DNA from: Arenicola marina
Taxonomy: Eukaryota > Annelida > Polychaeta > Arenicolidae
Assembly (NCBI GenBank): GCA_964019135.1
Contig: OZ025265.1
Coordinates: forward strand, 21,985,143-22,049,142
Length of the DNA: 64,000 bases
Direction: 5' to 3'
The position numbers were made by a program, and so were the translations under genes. Below are positions 21,490 through 32,850 of this stretch, in pieces (position 1 is the first letter of the stretch; each line of letters opens with the position of its first letter). The notes beneath the pieces are model-generated. The model saw only the letters and a list, made by a program, of their open reading frames with translations. It was not told the DNA's origin and did no database searches.

Positions 21490-22600
21490 CCACACCTTGC
21501 TTTGAACACACTACGTCGTGTTAACCGAGACTATATGAAGATGTTTCACTGGCGATATTGATCAAAGGTCACCATCACACTTGAAATCAATGCTATTTTT
21601 GAATATCTTGTCTCATTTCATCTTTGTTTGAAGTGTCATAATAAAGAAGCATTCAATTCATATATTTTTGTCTCTTAATAGCTCTGACATTCGTGAAACA
21701 TTATTCCATTGTCGCAATGGCAAATGCAAAGGGATCCTGCATTTACTAACATTGTTAATACAGAATGCATCACTTAACGGTCTCTGTAACATGAGTCGTG
21801 TTTCCTCATAAATACTGCGCTTCAAATTAATACAATATGTGCAAGTAAACAATATCGCAACTAACGGCAAATACATTTAAATATGTGCATGACACGAGCG
21901 ATTTGTGCCATGACTACAATATCGTGCGGGACAAACGATTGATTAACTTAACGGCTTCAAAGTTTAATATCAGATGTTGAAAAGGTGTTTTTGCGCGCGA
22001 CGATTACGAAATTGTATGAAGTTGATCAACTATGATTGCATCTGATAACGAAACTCTATCAACTCCTGGTTTGGTAATTGTGATCTTAAGCCAATCCCCA
22101 CGAAACTAACCAAGGCTTATTGCGCCTTGCCTTGGACCATTTTCGCTATGCGCCAACATTAATTGCGTTCATAATAATGACATCGCATGTTATTAATCGT
22201 CAAATAATGGTTGCATTTTTTATTAATTCAATATAATCAAACGTCCAATTGCCTTACATTACTTTAGAATATAAACTTTATTTCAAAAGCCCCATTCGCA
22301 AGCTCTTGTAATTCAAGCTATTCTGCAAGAATGTGACAAAATGTTGCATTCTATGGACTGTTTGTTTGTCCACATTCTCCGTTTAATGTAATAATCCCGG
22401 GGCCAATTTAGCAATTCGACATTGGTAATAATTGAAATTAATAACGTCTGGAAATTATGAATACATAGTCATAGAGAACACACATTATAATACAAGTCAT
22501 GTCAGGTAATTTCAATTTTATTATATTATCCAAAGCATATGGCACCGATTCATAATCCTCGTTGACAAACTTCCACGACGAATTGTCTTTCACAAGTGGT
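21490..22600. other. Convergent spacer between IV-3 and V-3
   Basis: IV-3 3' UTR with AATAAA near 21641, then AT-rich spacer. On the - strand the V-3 3' flank begins near 22440 with its poly(A) signal near 22520. Short open frames here differ between A and B copies and are not called. Confidence 0.5.
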
Positions 22601-22897
22601 TTAGTCGTATTCAGCCATGTTTTCTTGAGCATAGACATTATCACCCGACATAAGCGACTGTCCCTGTTCCGCGCCAGGTTCCGCCCTCTGTTGTTGAGCC
22701 AGGATCATGAATACTGAATGTAGAGTGTCTAGCTGGGCTTCCTTAAGACAGATGTATTCACAGAACATGTTAAGCAACTGTTGCAGGGTTGTAAGCTGTA
22801 GGTGCAGCGAGTAGCGGAAGGAGCGTTGGGCATCCACCACGGCGCGACGTAACGCTGGTGTTGAAAGCAATGCAGTCTCCTCGTATGTAAGGTCCAA
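22601..22897 (-). pseudogene. V-3, N-terminally deleted subfamily V copy with lost stop
   Basis: The 5' UTR string (cctcgtatgtaaggtcc) is joined directly to the core just after RYDRA: ...LRRAVVDAQRSFRYSLHLQLTTLQQLLNMFCEYICLKEAQLDTL. The open frame begins with TTG, not ATG. The normal stop codon (22661-22663) has changed to GGA, so the frame runs on into 3' UTR. Cys31 and LNNRI are absent. Unlikely to be functional. Confidence 0.7.
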
Positions 22898-24503
22898 TGC
22901 ATGTACTGATTATGAATGCGAAAACCCTATCACAAAGCCGTTTTAATTAGCTTATTATGACAGAATTGCAATGTCAGCTGTATCGCTAGCCAATAAAATT
23001 CAAGAAAAGTAGCCCATATATATCAACCTTTCTGGCTTCCAACCTTGTCACTAATTCACCACAAGACTCCCTATCATGGTTTACATAGTACATCAGCGAC
23101 TTGCTTCGTCGATAGCCAACATCAAGAAAACTGTCCGGCTATATTTTATACGTATATCATCGACAACAATAATCATTTAATTTTATTATTTTTTAAGAAA
23201 TAGCGAAATTATCCTTTAAAGGGCGAACAATTTATATCAAATGACAGTACATAATTTTTTAAGGTCACAACATCAGGGCGTTTATGCATAGATGTCTAGC
23301 TATACGTATTACTACTTAATACTGTGGCATACGTATTAATACTTAATACATATTCAGTGAATTGTAGAGAGCCTTGGCCTGTTGCAAGCATGGCAATTAT
23401 TTTATTGTTTTCTGGGTACAGTATGAATAAGGTAAATAATTTCATTCCGTTATTGACGCGAATAACATCTTGCGGATTATTTGTTGGTGATCGTTTAACT
23501 CTTTGCGTATGTTTACATGGCCAATGTATGTTTTGATCTGGGTCGTTTTAGTGCCATGCCATGTTTGGTAACAACATAGAGTTGTCGTGTGACAAAAAAC
23601 CTAATCCAACATCTTCCGTGGTTGAGATTATTAACAGACCGTTAGCTCTTCCAAGCTTTATTACTAAAAATTGATGGTATCGTTGCGGGAAACTGCAGTA
23701 TTGGGCAACTATTTGGATGGGTTCTATGTTATATTAGCTTGCAGTTTCGAAGACAAAATTACATTCAATCAATCCCAAAGATGCTGCGTAGATAGCCATA
23801 ATATAGTTTAAAACTGCCAACTCAGGTTAAACCGGATGATTATATTACGCAACTTAATATACAATGCAGGAAACTAATCACATTAAAAGCTCTAAATGAA
23901 ATGGTCATTTTATTGCCCTGCAATTTACAATTCAGTGGGAAATCCCTTTGCGCCAACGTCACAAACCCCGAAGTACACAACCGGCGGGAAATTTCAACGT
24001 ACTTATTGGCTTGGGGACACAGGGATTTATGGGCCAGGTTGGGGCTTATGTACACTAAACGGCAATGTAGAGATGGAAGTCAGAGACAGAAAGGAAGCCA
24101 GGTCCGTTGTGACTTTGTTGTTGACTCAGCCCCCCCCCCCCCCCTCCATCCTCCTTTCAATTTACACAACCACAACCATCCTGTGGGAGAGATTTCGTAA
24201 ACAAATAAACATCTTCTATGCCTGGTTGATGTAGGAATCCATGAAAGTTAGCATCAAGGTGACGATAATTCCAAACCTGCTATTTTGCTCTTTGTCTCAT
24301 CCTTTGTGAGCGCGATATTCTTCAGCCCTTACACTAGGGACCAAACTTCACAGCTGTGCCATTTTACGGTCATATCGGTCGCACGTGATAGCCTTTGGCT
24401 GGTGTTTGATTTAGTTATACGTTATTAAGTGAAGGCTGCTCAACATTAAACATCAAAATGAATATCTCCATTGTGGAATACTTGTCGTCAGTATCACGTG
24501 ATG
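22898..24503. other. Spacer between V-3 and I-4
   Basis: It contains the decayed V-3 promoter (CTGGCTTCC near 23031), about 700 bases of spacer without recognised homology outside copy B (23200-23900), then a type I promoter: GAAGCCA near 24095, TGACTCA near 24123 and a C15-18 tract directly after it where other type I promoters have cgcctctaccca. The open frames at 23896-24234 are promoter DNA. Confidence 0.5.
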
Positions 24504-24712
24504 ATGGTGTCATCCGTGGCACTAGCAGATCGCCAGTTGGCTGCAGACCTTGTTCCCTTATACCAGAAGCCAATCAACTCGGGGACGACTTGGTGACATT
24601 TCATGAGCGATTCGTCATCGTAGAATTCATGACCGCTATGGACGGGACGGGGTCGGCTGGCGACCTGGAGCAAAACGTGCGGGGTTCGGGAGGAGCTTCC
24701 TCGGTCTGCTAG
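24504..24712 (+). pseudogene. I-4, core-less subfamily I copy, frameshifted
   Basis: MVSSVALADRQLAADLV starts at 24504. Like I-7 and I-9 it lacks the whole RYDRA core, and it has lost a further stretch (ctacatcgcaagttcgacat) that puts the two halves in different frames. The tail (LGDDLVTFHERFVIVEFM, end SGGASSVC) is open in the other frame, stop at 24710-24712. Broken relative of the in-frame core-less genes. Confidence 0.7.
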
Positions 24713-26292
24713 GATGCAGGTTGAGTAACCTTTGTAACCGTTGTTGGTCCTTTGCCGGTAAACTTTGTTATCCGTGAATTAGTCCGATTTGTTGAAATTA
24801 AAAGCCAACTTTATCAATATCGTTGCACTGTTTTTTTTATGATGTTATCGTATTTTGCTAGAACTCATGGTCTAGCAATCGATATTAATTTCGTCGCATA
24901 ATAATAATTTTTTGCTTATTTATCTTTTGAATTGTTGGTGCAAGTGATGATCAATTTACTTGAACAGCAGTTTGATATATGATAACTTTACAAGCTTAAG
25001 ACAAGATAATAGTTAGAATCCTCGTTTAAGGACTAACATTAGTTAGTATCAGATGATTCAAGGACGGTACCAAATGGCATACAGTTGATCCGATATGTGG
25101 AAATGTCATAATGGAAATGAAACTATGTCAGCTGTTTCATATCCCATATGGCAGCAATCGATTTTTAAGAATGACGTATGAAGCAAATTAATAATTATTC
25201 CGGCCTATTGCGGCCTGCTACACCTCTGGCTTAAACCGAGTCGGTTCACTGTTCAAACGCCAGCATTACGGGTGTTTTCAAATGATCGCATCGTAACTGT
25301 TATTAATCGTTCGCATTAATTGCAATCATACTGATCTCTTTTTGCTTCACACCAGTACTTTATTTTTACGGAACCTTATTTCAAAAAGGACATGCAATAA
25401 TATGAGATTACAAATTACACGAGACATATAGGAAAAAAATATAACTAAATTAAAACTATGATTATTATTTAATCGAAATGAAAATCATGATGGACATCAT
25501 TCTGAAATTTGCAATTATGTTTGACCACATGGCACCTTCACATCGTCAGATAGTTTTCATCTATCTATCTGGTAAATAAAAATGTTTTGTGTTTCCCCTT
25601 CATTCGATATGTATCAATTTGATAGCAATTTGTATGTTTGGAAAGGAAGTTTGTCAACTAAAAACAAAACTACGATTATTGAGTCGGCAAGTTATTAATT
25701 AGAATTACAACAACAGAATCAGTTTCGCATCTTCATCATCCGATAAGAAAGACCAACGAAGATCAACGCACAAATTGCGCACCTCCACCCACCAATGACA
25801 TAGATACACACGCCCATGACCTACACTAGTCCTTGGCCCCTACCATAAAGAGACAGGCAAGAAGCCAGCACGATTGCGCCTTTAAAGTAAACGGCTTGCC
25901 GGCCAGAAGTGAAGCCAGGCGTTGGTTGGATCAATTAACATTGCGCGCCTCTTCTCATCGAATTAAACAGCAAAGAAGCCAATCGCCATCATATCATTTG
26001 GTGAGAAACCCTCCCTTGCCACCCATTGGTTAATAGGCTTCGAACTTCTTCCTATTGGTTGTAAATGGCAAGTACGCCAAACGCCAACACGGAACGGATG
26101 ACAAGCAGAGGGCTATAAAGGGCTGGGATATTTCCTGTCAATTCAATATTGTTGCAGACCAGCCGTCTCAAAGCGATTCTCTGGGTACAAATATTGTTTT
26201 GGGCCAATTGCCTTAAATCATTTCTTCTGGTACAACATATTGTTGGAGACCAGTCAAAGTTGCATTGAAACGGTCACTTCCGTCAAGTAAAT
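24713..26292. promoter_or_regulatory. Spacer and III-3 promoter
   Basis: 24713-25760 is I-type 3' flank and spacer (blocks ccggcctattgcggcc near 25199 and ttattaatcgttcg near 25300). The III-3 promoter is the clearest of its class: GAAGCCA at 25861, 25911 and 25975 (spacing 50 and 64), ATTGG at 26025 and 26054, TATAAAG at 26114-26120, then about three 45-base leader repeats (26140-26270). No gene is seen on the - strand where a II gene would be expected; only its distal DNA remains. Confidence 0.65.
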
Positions 26293-26673
26293 ATGACGTC
26301 ATCGATGAAAATGACAGAGCGGCAGATCATCCAAGAACTCGTCGACTCTCACAAGATGATCCATTCCAAGTTCCGTCTGTCCTGTCGCCAGATCCAGTTG
26401 CTCAACAACCGCATAGAAGACCTCCAGACGCGCTACGATCATGCCGTGGCGGCCGACCAGCGCTCCTTCCGCTACTCGCTGCGTCTGGAGCTGGCTACGC
26501 TGGAAGGTGTACGCGACATGTTCTTCATGTATGCCAATCGGTGCGGGAACCACATGGCCGCCCTAGAAGATCGAGTATTCATCGTGGAATTGATGGCTGC
26601 GCTTGAGGTGGGAGAGGCTGTGAGCGAGATCGATGGCGAAGAAGTGTGTAATGATGCCACAATCAACACGTAG
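26293..26673 (+). CDS. III-3, subfamily III protein, intact (reference)
   Basis: 126 residues: MTSSMKMTERQIIQELVDSH, HSKFRLSCRQIQ with Cys31, LLNNRIEDLQTRYDHAVAADQRSFRYSLRLELATLEGVRDMFFMYANRCGNH, ALEDRVFIVELMAALEVGEAVSEIDGEE, NDATINT. The tail holds seven Glu or Asp in 20 residues and is acidic. GC content of the core is far higher than that of the flanks. AATAAA lies near 26855. It is the only gene between I-4 and IV-4 and is transcribed in their direction. Confidence 0.83.
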   Translation: MTSSMKMTERQIIQELVDSHKMIHSKFRLSCRQIQLLNNRIEDLQTRYDHAVAADQRSFRYSLRLELATLEGVRDMFFMYANRCGNHMAALEDRVFIVELMAALEVGEAVSEIDGEEVCNDATINT

Positions 26674-28460
26674 CAGCGTCATTGAGAGAGAAATTCCCTT
26701 TCGACACTTTGCCTTGAACAATAATTTGCGTGTTGACCACGTCTATATTTCACTGTTACTCCCGCAATATCGCTACATGTCACTAGTAAACTTCAATGCA
26801 GTGCAATATTTTGTGAATACATTTGTCCCACTTCATCTTGTTTTTAAGTTTCATAATAAAACAGTATTCGTTTCATATATGGTTTTCTCGTTTGCATGTC
26901 GCTTAACTGTCTCAGTAGCATAACTACTGTTTTTTTCATACATATCGTGCGTTAACTGACGCAATATGAACATGAGTATAAGTGATCAATATTTATCGAT
27001 ATGTTTATTGTGTCTTTCCTGCTCAACTTACGCCAACTATACTTACCTGTTATTACTATATATATTATATGACCATATAACAATAGCGCAAGTTAGAGGG
27101 GCATTAGGTCATTTTATTGGAACGACTTCCGGCCTCGGGCGGATAATTGGCAGGCTGCTACAGCTTGATAAAGGGTCAATAAAATGTCTAAATCCATGCA
27201 GAACTCGCGCTACTACTATTATTAACAGTTCAATGTAAATTCAACTTCGCTTATGTACTGAGCGTTAACATGTTTCCTTGCTTCTTTGGTTTAACTTTTG
27301 CATACAACGTTCGAAATAAAATGTCTAATGCTTACAAGCCTTCTCAAATCTTCTGAGATTTATCAGCATAGCGTGCGATTTGGGTCAGATTGCACGATTT
27401 TAGCGGCCTTATGACTTAATGCCATTGTAATAGTTAACACTACCATCAACTCGTAATAATAAGCCATATTACTTAAAGGAACTGACAGCACAAGTTTACA
27501 ATAAACAGGCCGTTGATTTGCAATACTAATAATTATTTTTTATTCTTTGCCACAGAGAAGTACACATCAATTAAGCCGTTGCGTTTTTGCGACCCTGTTA
27601 AACATTTCAATATATTCAGTATTCAGTACACTATTATGTAAATGATCTCATTGTGTCATCCTGACATTCTCAAACAATCGCGAGATGATTGTTATTGATC
27701 GTTCGCACTAAATGCAATTGTACTGATCTCTTTTCTCAAACAATCGCGAGGTGATTGTTATTAATCGTTCGCACTAAGTGCAATTGGACTGATCTCTTTT
27801 TTCTTCACGCAACTAGTCTTAATTTTACCGAGTCTTATTTCAAAAAGCACATGCAATAATACGTGATTACAAATTACACCAGATATGTAGTAAAAAAAAT
27901 AATTAAACTAAATGATAGAGATAAATTTGTTATGTTTTCTCTTCATTGGACATGTATCAATATAATAGCAGTATGTATGTTTGCAATGGAAGCTTTTTAC
28001 AGAGACCCATCCCTGTTCTCATCGTCTAACATATAACATTCCAATAACTTTCGGAAAGTGAAGCCATGTTCTGTTGGCCTTTGAAGTCGACTTGCTCGTC
28101 GCGCGAATGTGAAGCCATGTGTTTGGGCGATCAGTTAATGCTGCACGCCTTTCTTCCCTGTTTAAAGCCGCGGAGAAGCCAACGAATCGATTATGCACCA
28201 GGCAGCAGCGTTATCCCGTTCTCCATTGCTCAATGCATGTTTAACCTTGTTCTCATTGGCCATTACCCCAACTGGACCACGCGCAGAGTGCTAGTTAGGT
28301 AAGTCATTCGGCTATAAAAGGTTAGCCAAGTTGTTACTAAATCATATCCAGCTAGGAGCCCGAAAAACGATCATTGTTACGGCGTCTGTCTCCTGGTACA
28401 TAATAAGCAGTACGTTATTTACGGGTTTCTTATTTCCTGATATTGACGCCATCGACGGAA
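26674..28460. other. III-3 3' flank, spacer and IV-4 promoter
   Basis: 26674-27060 is 3' UTR and flank. 27070-27240 resembles 59460-59635 closely enough to keep a similar short open frame. 27667-27798 is a 66-base tandem pair. IV-4 promoter: GAAGCCA at 28060, 28111 and 28175 (spacing 51 and 64), ATTGG at 28255-28259, TATAAAAG at 28313-28320. Confidence 0.6.
27667..27798. repeat. 66-base tandem duplication of the spacer block
   Basis: Two adjacent copies of a unit starting ttctcaaacaatcgcgag and containing gattgttatt and gttcgcacta, differing at a few bases. The unit is the spacer block that occurs singly near 8560, 13550, 25300, 42150, 54285 and 57605. Confidence 0.8.
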
Positions 28461-28820
28461 ATGACAGAGCGACAAGTGTTGGAACACCGAATGGACTCGT
28501 ACCAGACAGCGCTTTCAAAGTACCGTCTCTCTTGCTGCCAGATCGAGATGCTCAACAACCGCATATTCGACCTCCAGAGGCGCTACGATCGCGCCGTGGT
28601 GGCCGGCCAGCGCTCCTTCCGCTACTCGCTGCGTCTGGAGTTGGCTACGCTGGAAGGATTAAGAGGCATGTTCTTTACGTACGCCCATCGGTGCGGGAAT
28701 CACTTGGATGCCCTTGAGGATCGAGTGTTCGTGGAATTGATGGCTGTATTGGATGCGGGGGAGGCTGCGAGGCAGCTTGAAGTGTCGGAAGGTGGCCCTG
28801 GTGTAGCCATAAACATATAG
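28461..28820 (+). CDS. IV-4, only intact subfamily IV gene
   Basis: 119 residues from ATG 28461: MTERQVLEHRMDSYQTALSK, Cys25-Cys26, MLNNRIFDLQRRYDRAVVAGQRSFRYSLRLELATLEGLRGMFFTYAHRCGNH, ALEDRVFVELMAVLDAGEAAR and the end GGPGVAINI. The reading frame aligns with subfamily III six codons further up, but that codon is TTG and the palindrome there is TTGACGCCA, so type IV seems to have lost both the first ATG and the CRE-like site. The other five IV copies are broken. Confidence 0.8.
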   Translation: MTERQVLEHRMDSYQTALSKYRLSCCQIEMLNNRIFDLQRRYDRAVVAGQRSFRYSLRLELATLEGLRGMFFTYAHRCGNHLDALEDRVFVELMAVLDAGEAARQLEVSEGGPGVAINI

Positions 28821-29042
28821 CAGTGTACATGACAGGAACACTACGTCTTGCTGACCAAGACCATCGTGCTGTGTGTTTTATTTTCGTAAAAAAACGTCCC
28901 TTTGTGCTGCTTGATACTCGTTCTGTATAGTTTGTACCACCTCATCATACGTGTCATCGAGTGGTTTAATAAAATAGTAGTCTAATTATATATCTGATTC
29001 TGGCTGAACGTTCACTGCACAGCACGGCAGATCCCTCGTTCA
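28821..29042 (+). other. IV-4 3' UTR
   Basis: Poly(A) signal AATAAA near 28967. Homologous to 16270-16500. The minisatellite starts where that copy continues with ordinary spacer. Confidence 0.6.
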
Positions 29043-29283
29043 CTAGCAATGGCAAGACTAGCAACGCCAAGACTAGCAATGCCAAGGCTAGCAATGCCAA
29101 GACTAGCAATGCCAAGACTAGCAATGCCAAGACTAGCAATGCCAAGACTAGCAATGCCAAGACTAGCAACGCCAAGACTAGCAATGCCAAGACTAGCAAT
29201 GCCAAGACTAGCAATGCCAAGACTAGCAATGCCAAGACTAGCAATGCCAAGACTAGCAATGCCAAGACTAGCAATGCCAAGAC
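29043..29283. repeat. 15-bp minisatellite, about 16 units
   Basis: Unit gactagcaatgccaa repeated head to tail with only a few substitutions (ggcaag, caacgcc, aaggct). As 15 is a multiple of 3 and the unit has no stop in several frames, long open frames occur on both strands (LAMPR and LGIAS repeats); these are by-products. No counterpart in the homologous spacers at 16500 or 51214. Confidence 0.95.
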
Positions 29284-29354
29284 AAGGGCGAACTAGCTTA
29301 ATATTTGTCACTGACCTTCTCTCGCGGCCACCAGTATTTATCAGCTTACTTGTT

Positions 29355-29678
29355 TAAAGTTACTATTACAACAAAAAGTAAACATTCATTGTGATCCAAA
29401 TCTGGCGGAGAAAAAACGTGTGTACAGTGACGTTGATGTGCTGGTGACGTAACACGCATGAAGTAATCTCCGCCAGGGCGAGCGCCAACGACTAACTTTC
29501 CGGAAGTCACTGGTACCAACCATATATATACTAGACGTTATTGGCCAGGATTCGCGACTGGCAGCGCCTCCTTGAGGCAGAGTGTTATACAGTGTTTACA
29601 GCTGTTCCAACAGCCGCGGCGCCTCACGTGATCTGACGGAACACCCCCGCCGCAAAATTTGTTGAAATAGTAACTTTA
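29355..29678. mobile_element. MITE-like element with 21-bp inverted repeats
   Basis: TAAAGTTACTATTACAACAA at 29355 and its inverted copy ending at 29678 match at all but one of 21 positions. The homologous spacer at about 51240 runs across without it (acttgttaaataacacc), giving the empty site. The ends fit a TA target as used by Tc1/mariner-type MITEs. Inside is a second inverted pair, tctggcggag near 29401 and ctccgccag near 29467. No reading frame. Confidence 0.8.
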
Positions 29679-31740
29679 ATAACACCGATTTTCGATCATT
29701 CACGTGCTTTTTTAAGTGAGAGAAAATTCTCAGACAAATCGAGATTTCATTACGGATCTCACACGCGGTAGTCACTAGAATCTTCTAACTTTGTAATAAC
29801 ATTCAGGTAATTAAAATAAAATAATGCAAGTAACATTACCGAAATATTACTATTTCAGTAGCAGCCAATATCAGATGTGACACTCGATCATTAAAGATGA
29901 ACGAATCCAACTACTGATCGTTGCAGCCTTTTGCGGCCGTCTTAGTCGCCTTTTCTTAGACACCATTTTGGTATCAGCCGTAGCGCTAGCCAATGACATT
30001 CAAACACAGTAATCCATAGGCTGTAAATGGGAAATACATCAGCCTTCCTGGCTTCCGACCGTGTTGTTTTTCCACAAGCCTCCATAGCATGGCTTCCATA
30101 TTACACCAGCGAATGACTTTGCCGATAGCTGGCAGCAAAGATAACTGCTGGGATATATTTTGTTTCTCATATTATCGATTGCAATGGTCCAATTATTAGC
30201 TATTATACCAGAAAGCGCGATGTCTTCTAACAACAAAGCATCACGAACAAGCGACGCCGTAAACGCCGAAGCGTTAACGTACTGATTGGCTTAGGGACGG
30301 AGGGATTTATGGGCCAGGTTGCCGCCAAAGACAGGTTAAGACATTATGACGTTACTGTCTTAAGACAAGATTAGATTGAAAGTCGTCATTTAAAGGCTGA
30401 AATCCGGTGACGTAAGTGTGATTAAACGGCGGTGGCAAACGGTACAACGTCAATAAAATAATGAAAGTAATATTACCGATATATTACTATTTCAGCAGCC
30501 TCGAATATCAACTTTGGCAATCGATCATTAGAGATGTCGTACGAATCAAACTAATAGTTGTTGCTCTTGCGGCATCTTGCGGCCTCTTACACTTCCCAGT
30601 TGACCATTTTGTTTGCCAGCATAACCCTCTGTCTGAAATCGCTTTGAAAAATTATCAGCAGAAACAGTGTTTTGTGAATAAGTCTGTCGAAATATACATT
30701 TCGACATTGTTCACATATTAGGTGGCGCTCACCTGACTGTTTGTGTCACACAATTATTTAAATGATCTTCTTGTGCCATTTCGACGAATTACGAGATTAC
30801 ATACAAGTTCTAACTGTAACAACGGTGTCACATCTTCACAATGTTTGCAATGCGACAATTTGGTCTTGTTTCCTTGTTACCGTGTAATGCGTTATCTAAA
30901 GGGATTAAGACCGTTTCCAGCTTTTTTACTCCTCTAAGTCTGATTACTATCTCACGGCCGCTCTGCTTTTCCCTCGTTCATCAGCTATGCTATAAAATAA
31001 CTTATCTGTGCATTTGATACGCGACGCCCACTGCTAATGTAGCTTCAATAATCCGGCGCTAGTAATCTCACTTCACGATTGCTTGGATAGACTACGTCCT
31101 AAACATTGTAAGCCAATAGCGAATTTTGACATTAATACCAAAGTAATCGGACAAATCGCATTGCAAATATACCACAGGCGGAAGCTAATTAAATTCAAAG
31201 CCCTAAACGATAATTTCATTTTATTACATTCCAGTTTACACCTTGGTGCAGCAATTTTTTACGCCAACATCATAAAGCCCCACGCATACAATCTGCGATC
31301 AATCGGAACATACTAAAACAGATTTGGGGCCGGCTTGTGGCATATTAACGCCAGCCCAAAACAACGGATTGAGGTCAGATGGAGAAAGGAAGCCAGGTCC
31401 GTTGAGACTTTGTTGTTGACTCAGTCGCGTGTACCCACAACCATCCTATGGAAACCATGTCCGCCATCAAACACATAACATTTATACCGGAATCTTGTAC
31501 GAAGCCATGAAAGTCCACATCAAGGTGAAGATAAATCTAGGCATTCTATTGGCTGCTTATCTAATGCTACGAGTATGACATTTTGTAGCCACTATATAGG
31601 GGCAAACTTCATTGCTGTCTTATATCGCACTGCCTCGTAATTCATTCGCTGGTGTTGGATTTAAACGCCGCTGAACGTCGAATAACAACATGGAATAACG
31701 TTCTGTATTGTGGTATACTTCGTGTTATTATCGCATGACA
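29679..31740. other. Unit-start spacer and I-5 promoter
   Basis: 29679-30745 matches 51240-52285. It contains the V-type distal block near 30045-30130 (boxes TGGCTTC, no V gene). The segmental duplication resumes at 31096. The I-5 promoter repeats that of I-1: boxes near 31389, 31451 and 31501, TGACTCA near 31417, ATTGG near 31548, TATATAG near 31593. Confidence 0.6.
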
Positions 31741-31985
31741 ATGCCGTCATCACTGGTACCAGGAGACCGCCAGTTGGCAGCAGACCTCGTTCATTTTTAC
31801 CAGAAGCTGCATTCCAAGTTCCTTCGCGCCTGTCACCAAGTTCGCCTTCTCGATAACGGAATATATGACCTTCAGATGCGCTACGATCGCGCCGGGGTGG
31901 CCAATCAGCGCTCCGTTCGCTATTCACTGCGCCTCAAGCTGGCTACGCTAGAAGGAGTGCGCGACATGTTCTTTGAGTACGCCAA

Positions 31986-32128
31986 TGTAGTATTTACTAC
32001 TATAAGGTTGAGGAAGGCGGACAATCGTGGCAGTTCAGTTCAACGTTTATTTTACAACTCGCCAAGGCCGGTTCATCACGAGACGCAAGCACAAAACAGA
32101 CTGAGCATTTTGTTCTACATATACTACA
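31986..32128 (-). repeat. LTR (3' LTR of the element)
   Basis: 143 bases, TGTAGTAT...ATACTACA, identical by eye to the right LTR. The - strand contains AATAAA, suited to poly(A) addition. The purine-rich tract lies just inside it. Confidence 0.9.
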
Positions 32129-32312
32129 CCTCCTCCTTCTTAAACATAAGAAGCAGGTAGTAAGATATATTTAGAGGTGGTTCCGGCTGAAAAATAATTA
32201 GTCATTAACTACATAATTAAATCATTGAGTCAGGCAAAATAGACGAACACAAATTGTCCAGGAAGCACTAGGTCCTTAGACCCGTCCAGAAGTTAGACAT
32301 ATCCGATAGGGT

Positions 32313-32850
32313 TCAGTTCTTAGACATGCGATAGTCCTTGAACCGCTCCGGGGCGGAGCGAATCCTCGGAGGGTTGCGCCTCATGGGCACCGAGGTCACG
32401 GTTGCTGTTTCGGGAAGTTGTAAAGGTTCCGGAATAACAGTGTCCTGCTCCGTCGTCACAGTGGCGTTTTCAGGAAGTTGTGACGCTTCCGTAACGACCG
32501 CATCCTGCTGAGTGCACTCTTCACTGTCTTGAGGTGTTTCGTTTCCGGTAAAGCCTTTACGTAGTTGGTCATGATGTCGGCGTACTACAGCTTCCCCCAC
32601 TTGTACCTTAGTCGACACTGGACCAGTACGCTCGAGCACAGTTCCCGCCGACCAGCGACTATCTCCCGAGTACTTGCGTGCCAAGACGATGTCCCCGGGA
32701 ACGAATTCACGTTCCTTGGCCCCTTTGTCGTGGTCGTGTTTCTGGCGCTCCTGCGCCTGAGACACTTTCCGTTCCAAGTCCGGATGCAGCTGCGCCAGAT
32801 GACTTCGAAGCTGTCGACCCATCAGTAGTTTGGCCGGCGTCTCCCCCTTC
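32313..32850 (-). mobile_element. Integrase C-terminal part of the LTR element
   Basis: The conceptual - strand product has the gypsy integrase end signature (TPAKLLMGRQLRSHLAQL, then a GDIVLARKY stretch and a polar tail), in the normal place ahead of the polypurine tract and 3' LTR. Fossil part of a broken element. Confidence 0.75.

Larger units (their letters stand above)
1..24850. repeat. Segmental duplication, copy A (with extra block inside)
   Basis: Bases 1-11541 match 31096-45046, and 18781-24850 matches 45042-51214, collinearly and at very high identity apart from indels of 50-130 bases and the LTR insertion. Position 1 pairs with 31096. Over 1-890 I count three substitutions. Between the two matching parts copy A carries about 7.2 kb (block X-A and a second V-gene segment) that copy B lacks at that place. 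The left edge is cut by the window. Confidence 0.9.

Noticed and set aside
23896-24234. 112-residue frame with proline run
   Set aside because: Type I promoter DNA with a C tract; the proline run comes from the homopolymer, whose length differs between copies.
29049-29357. Repeat proteins LAMPR (+) and LGIAS (-)
   Set aside because: By-products of a 15-bp minisatellite, open in several frames on both strands at once.
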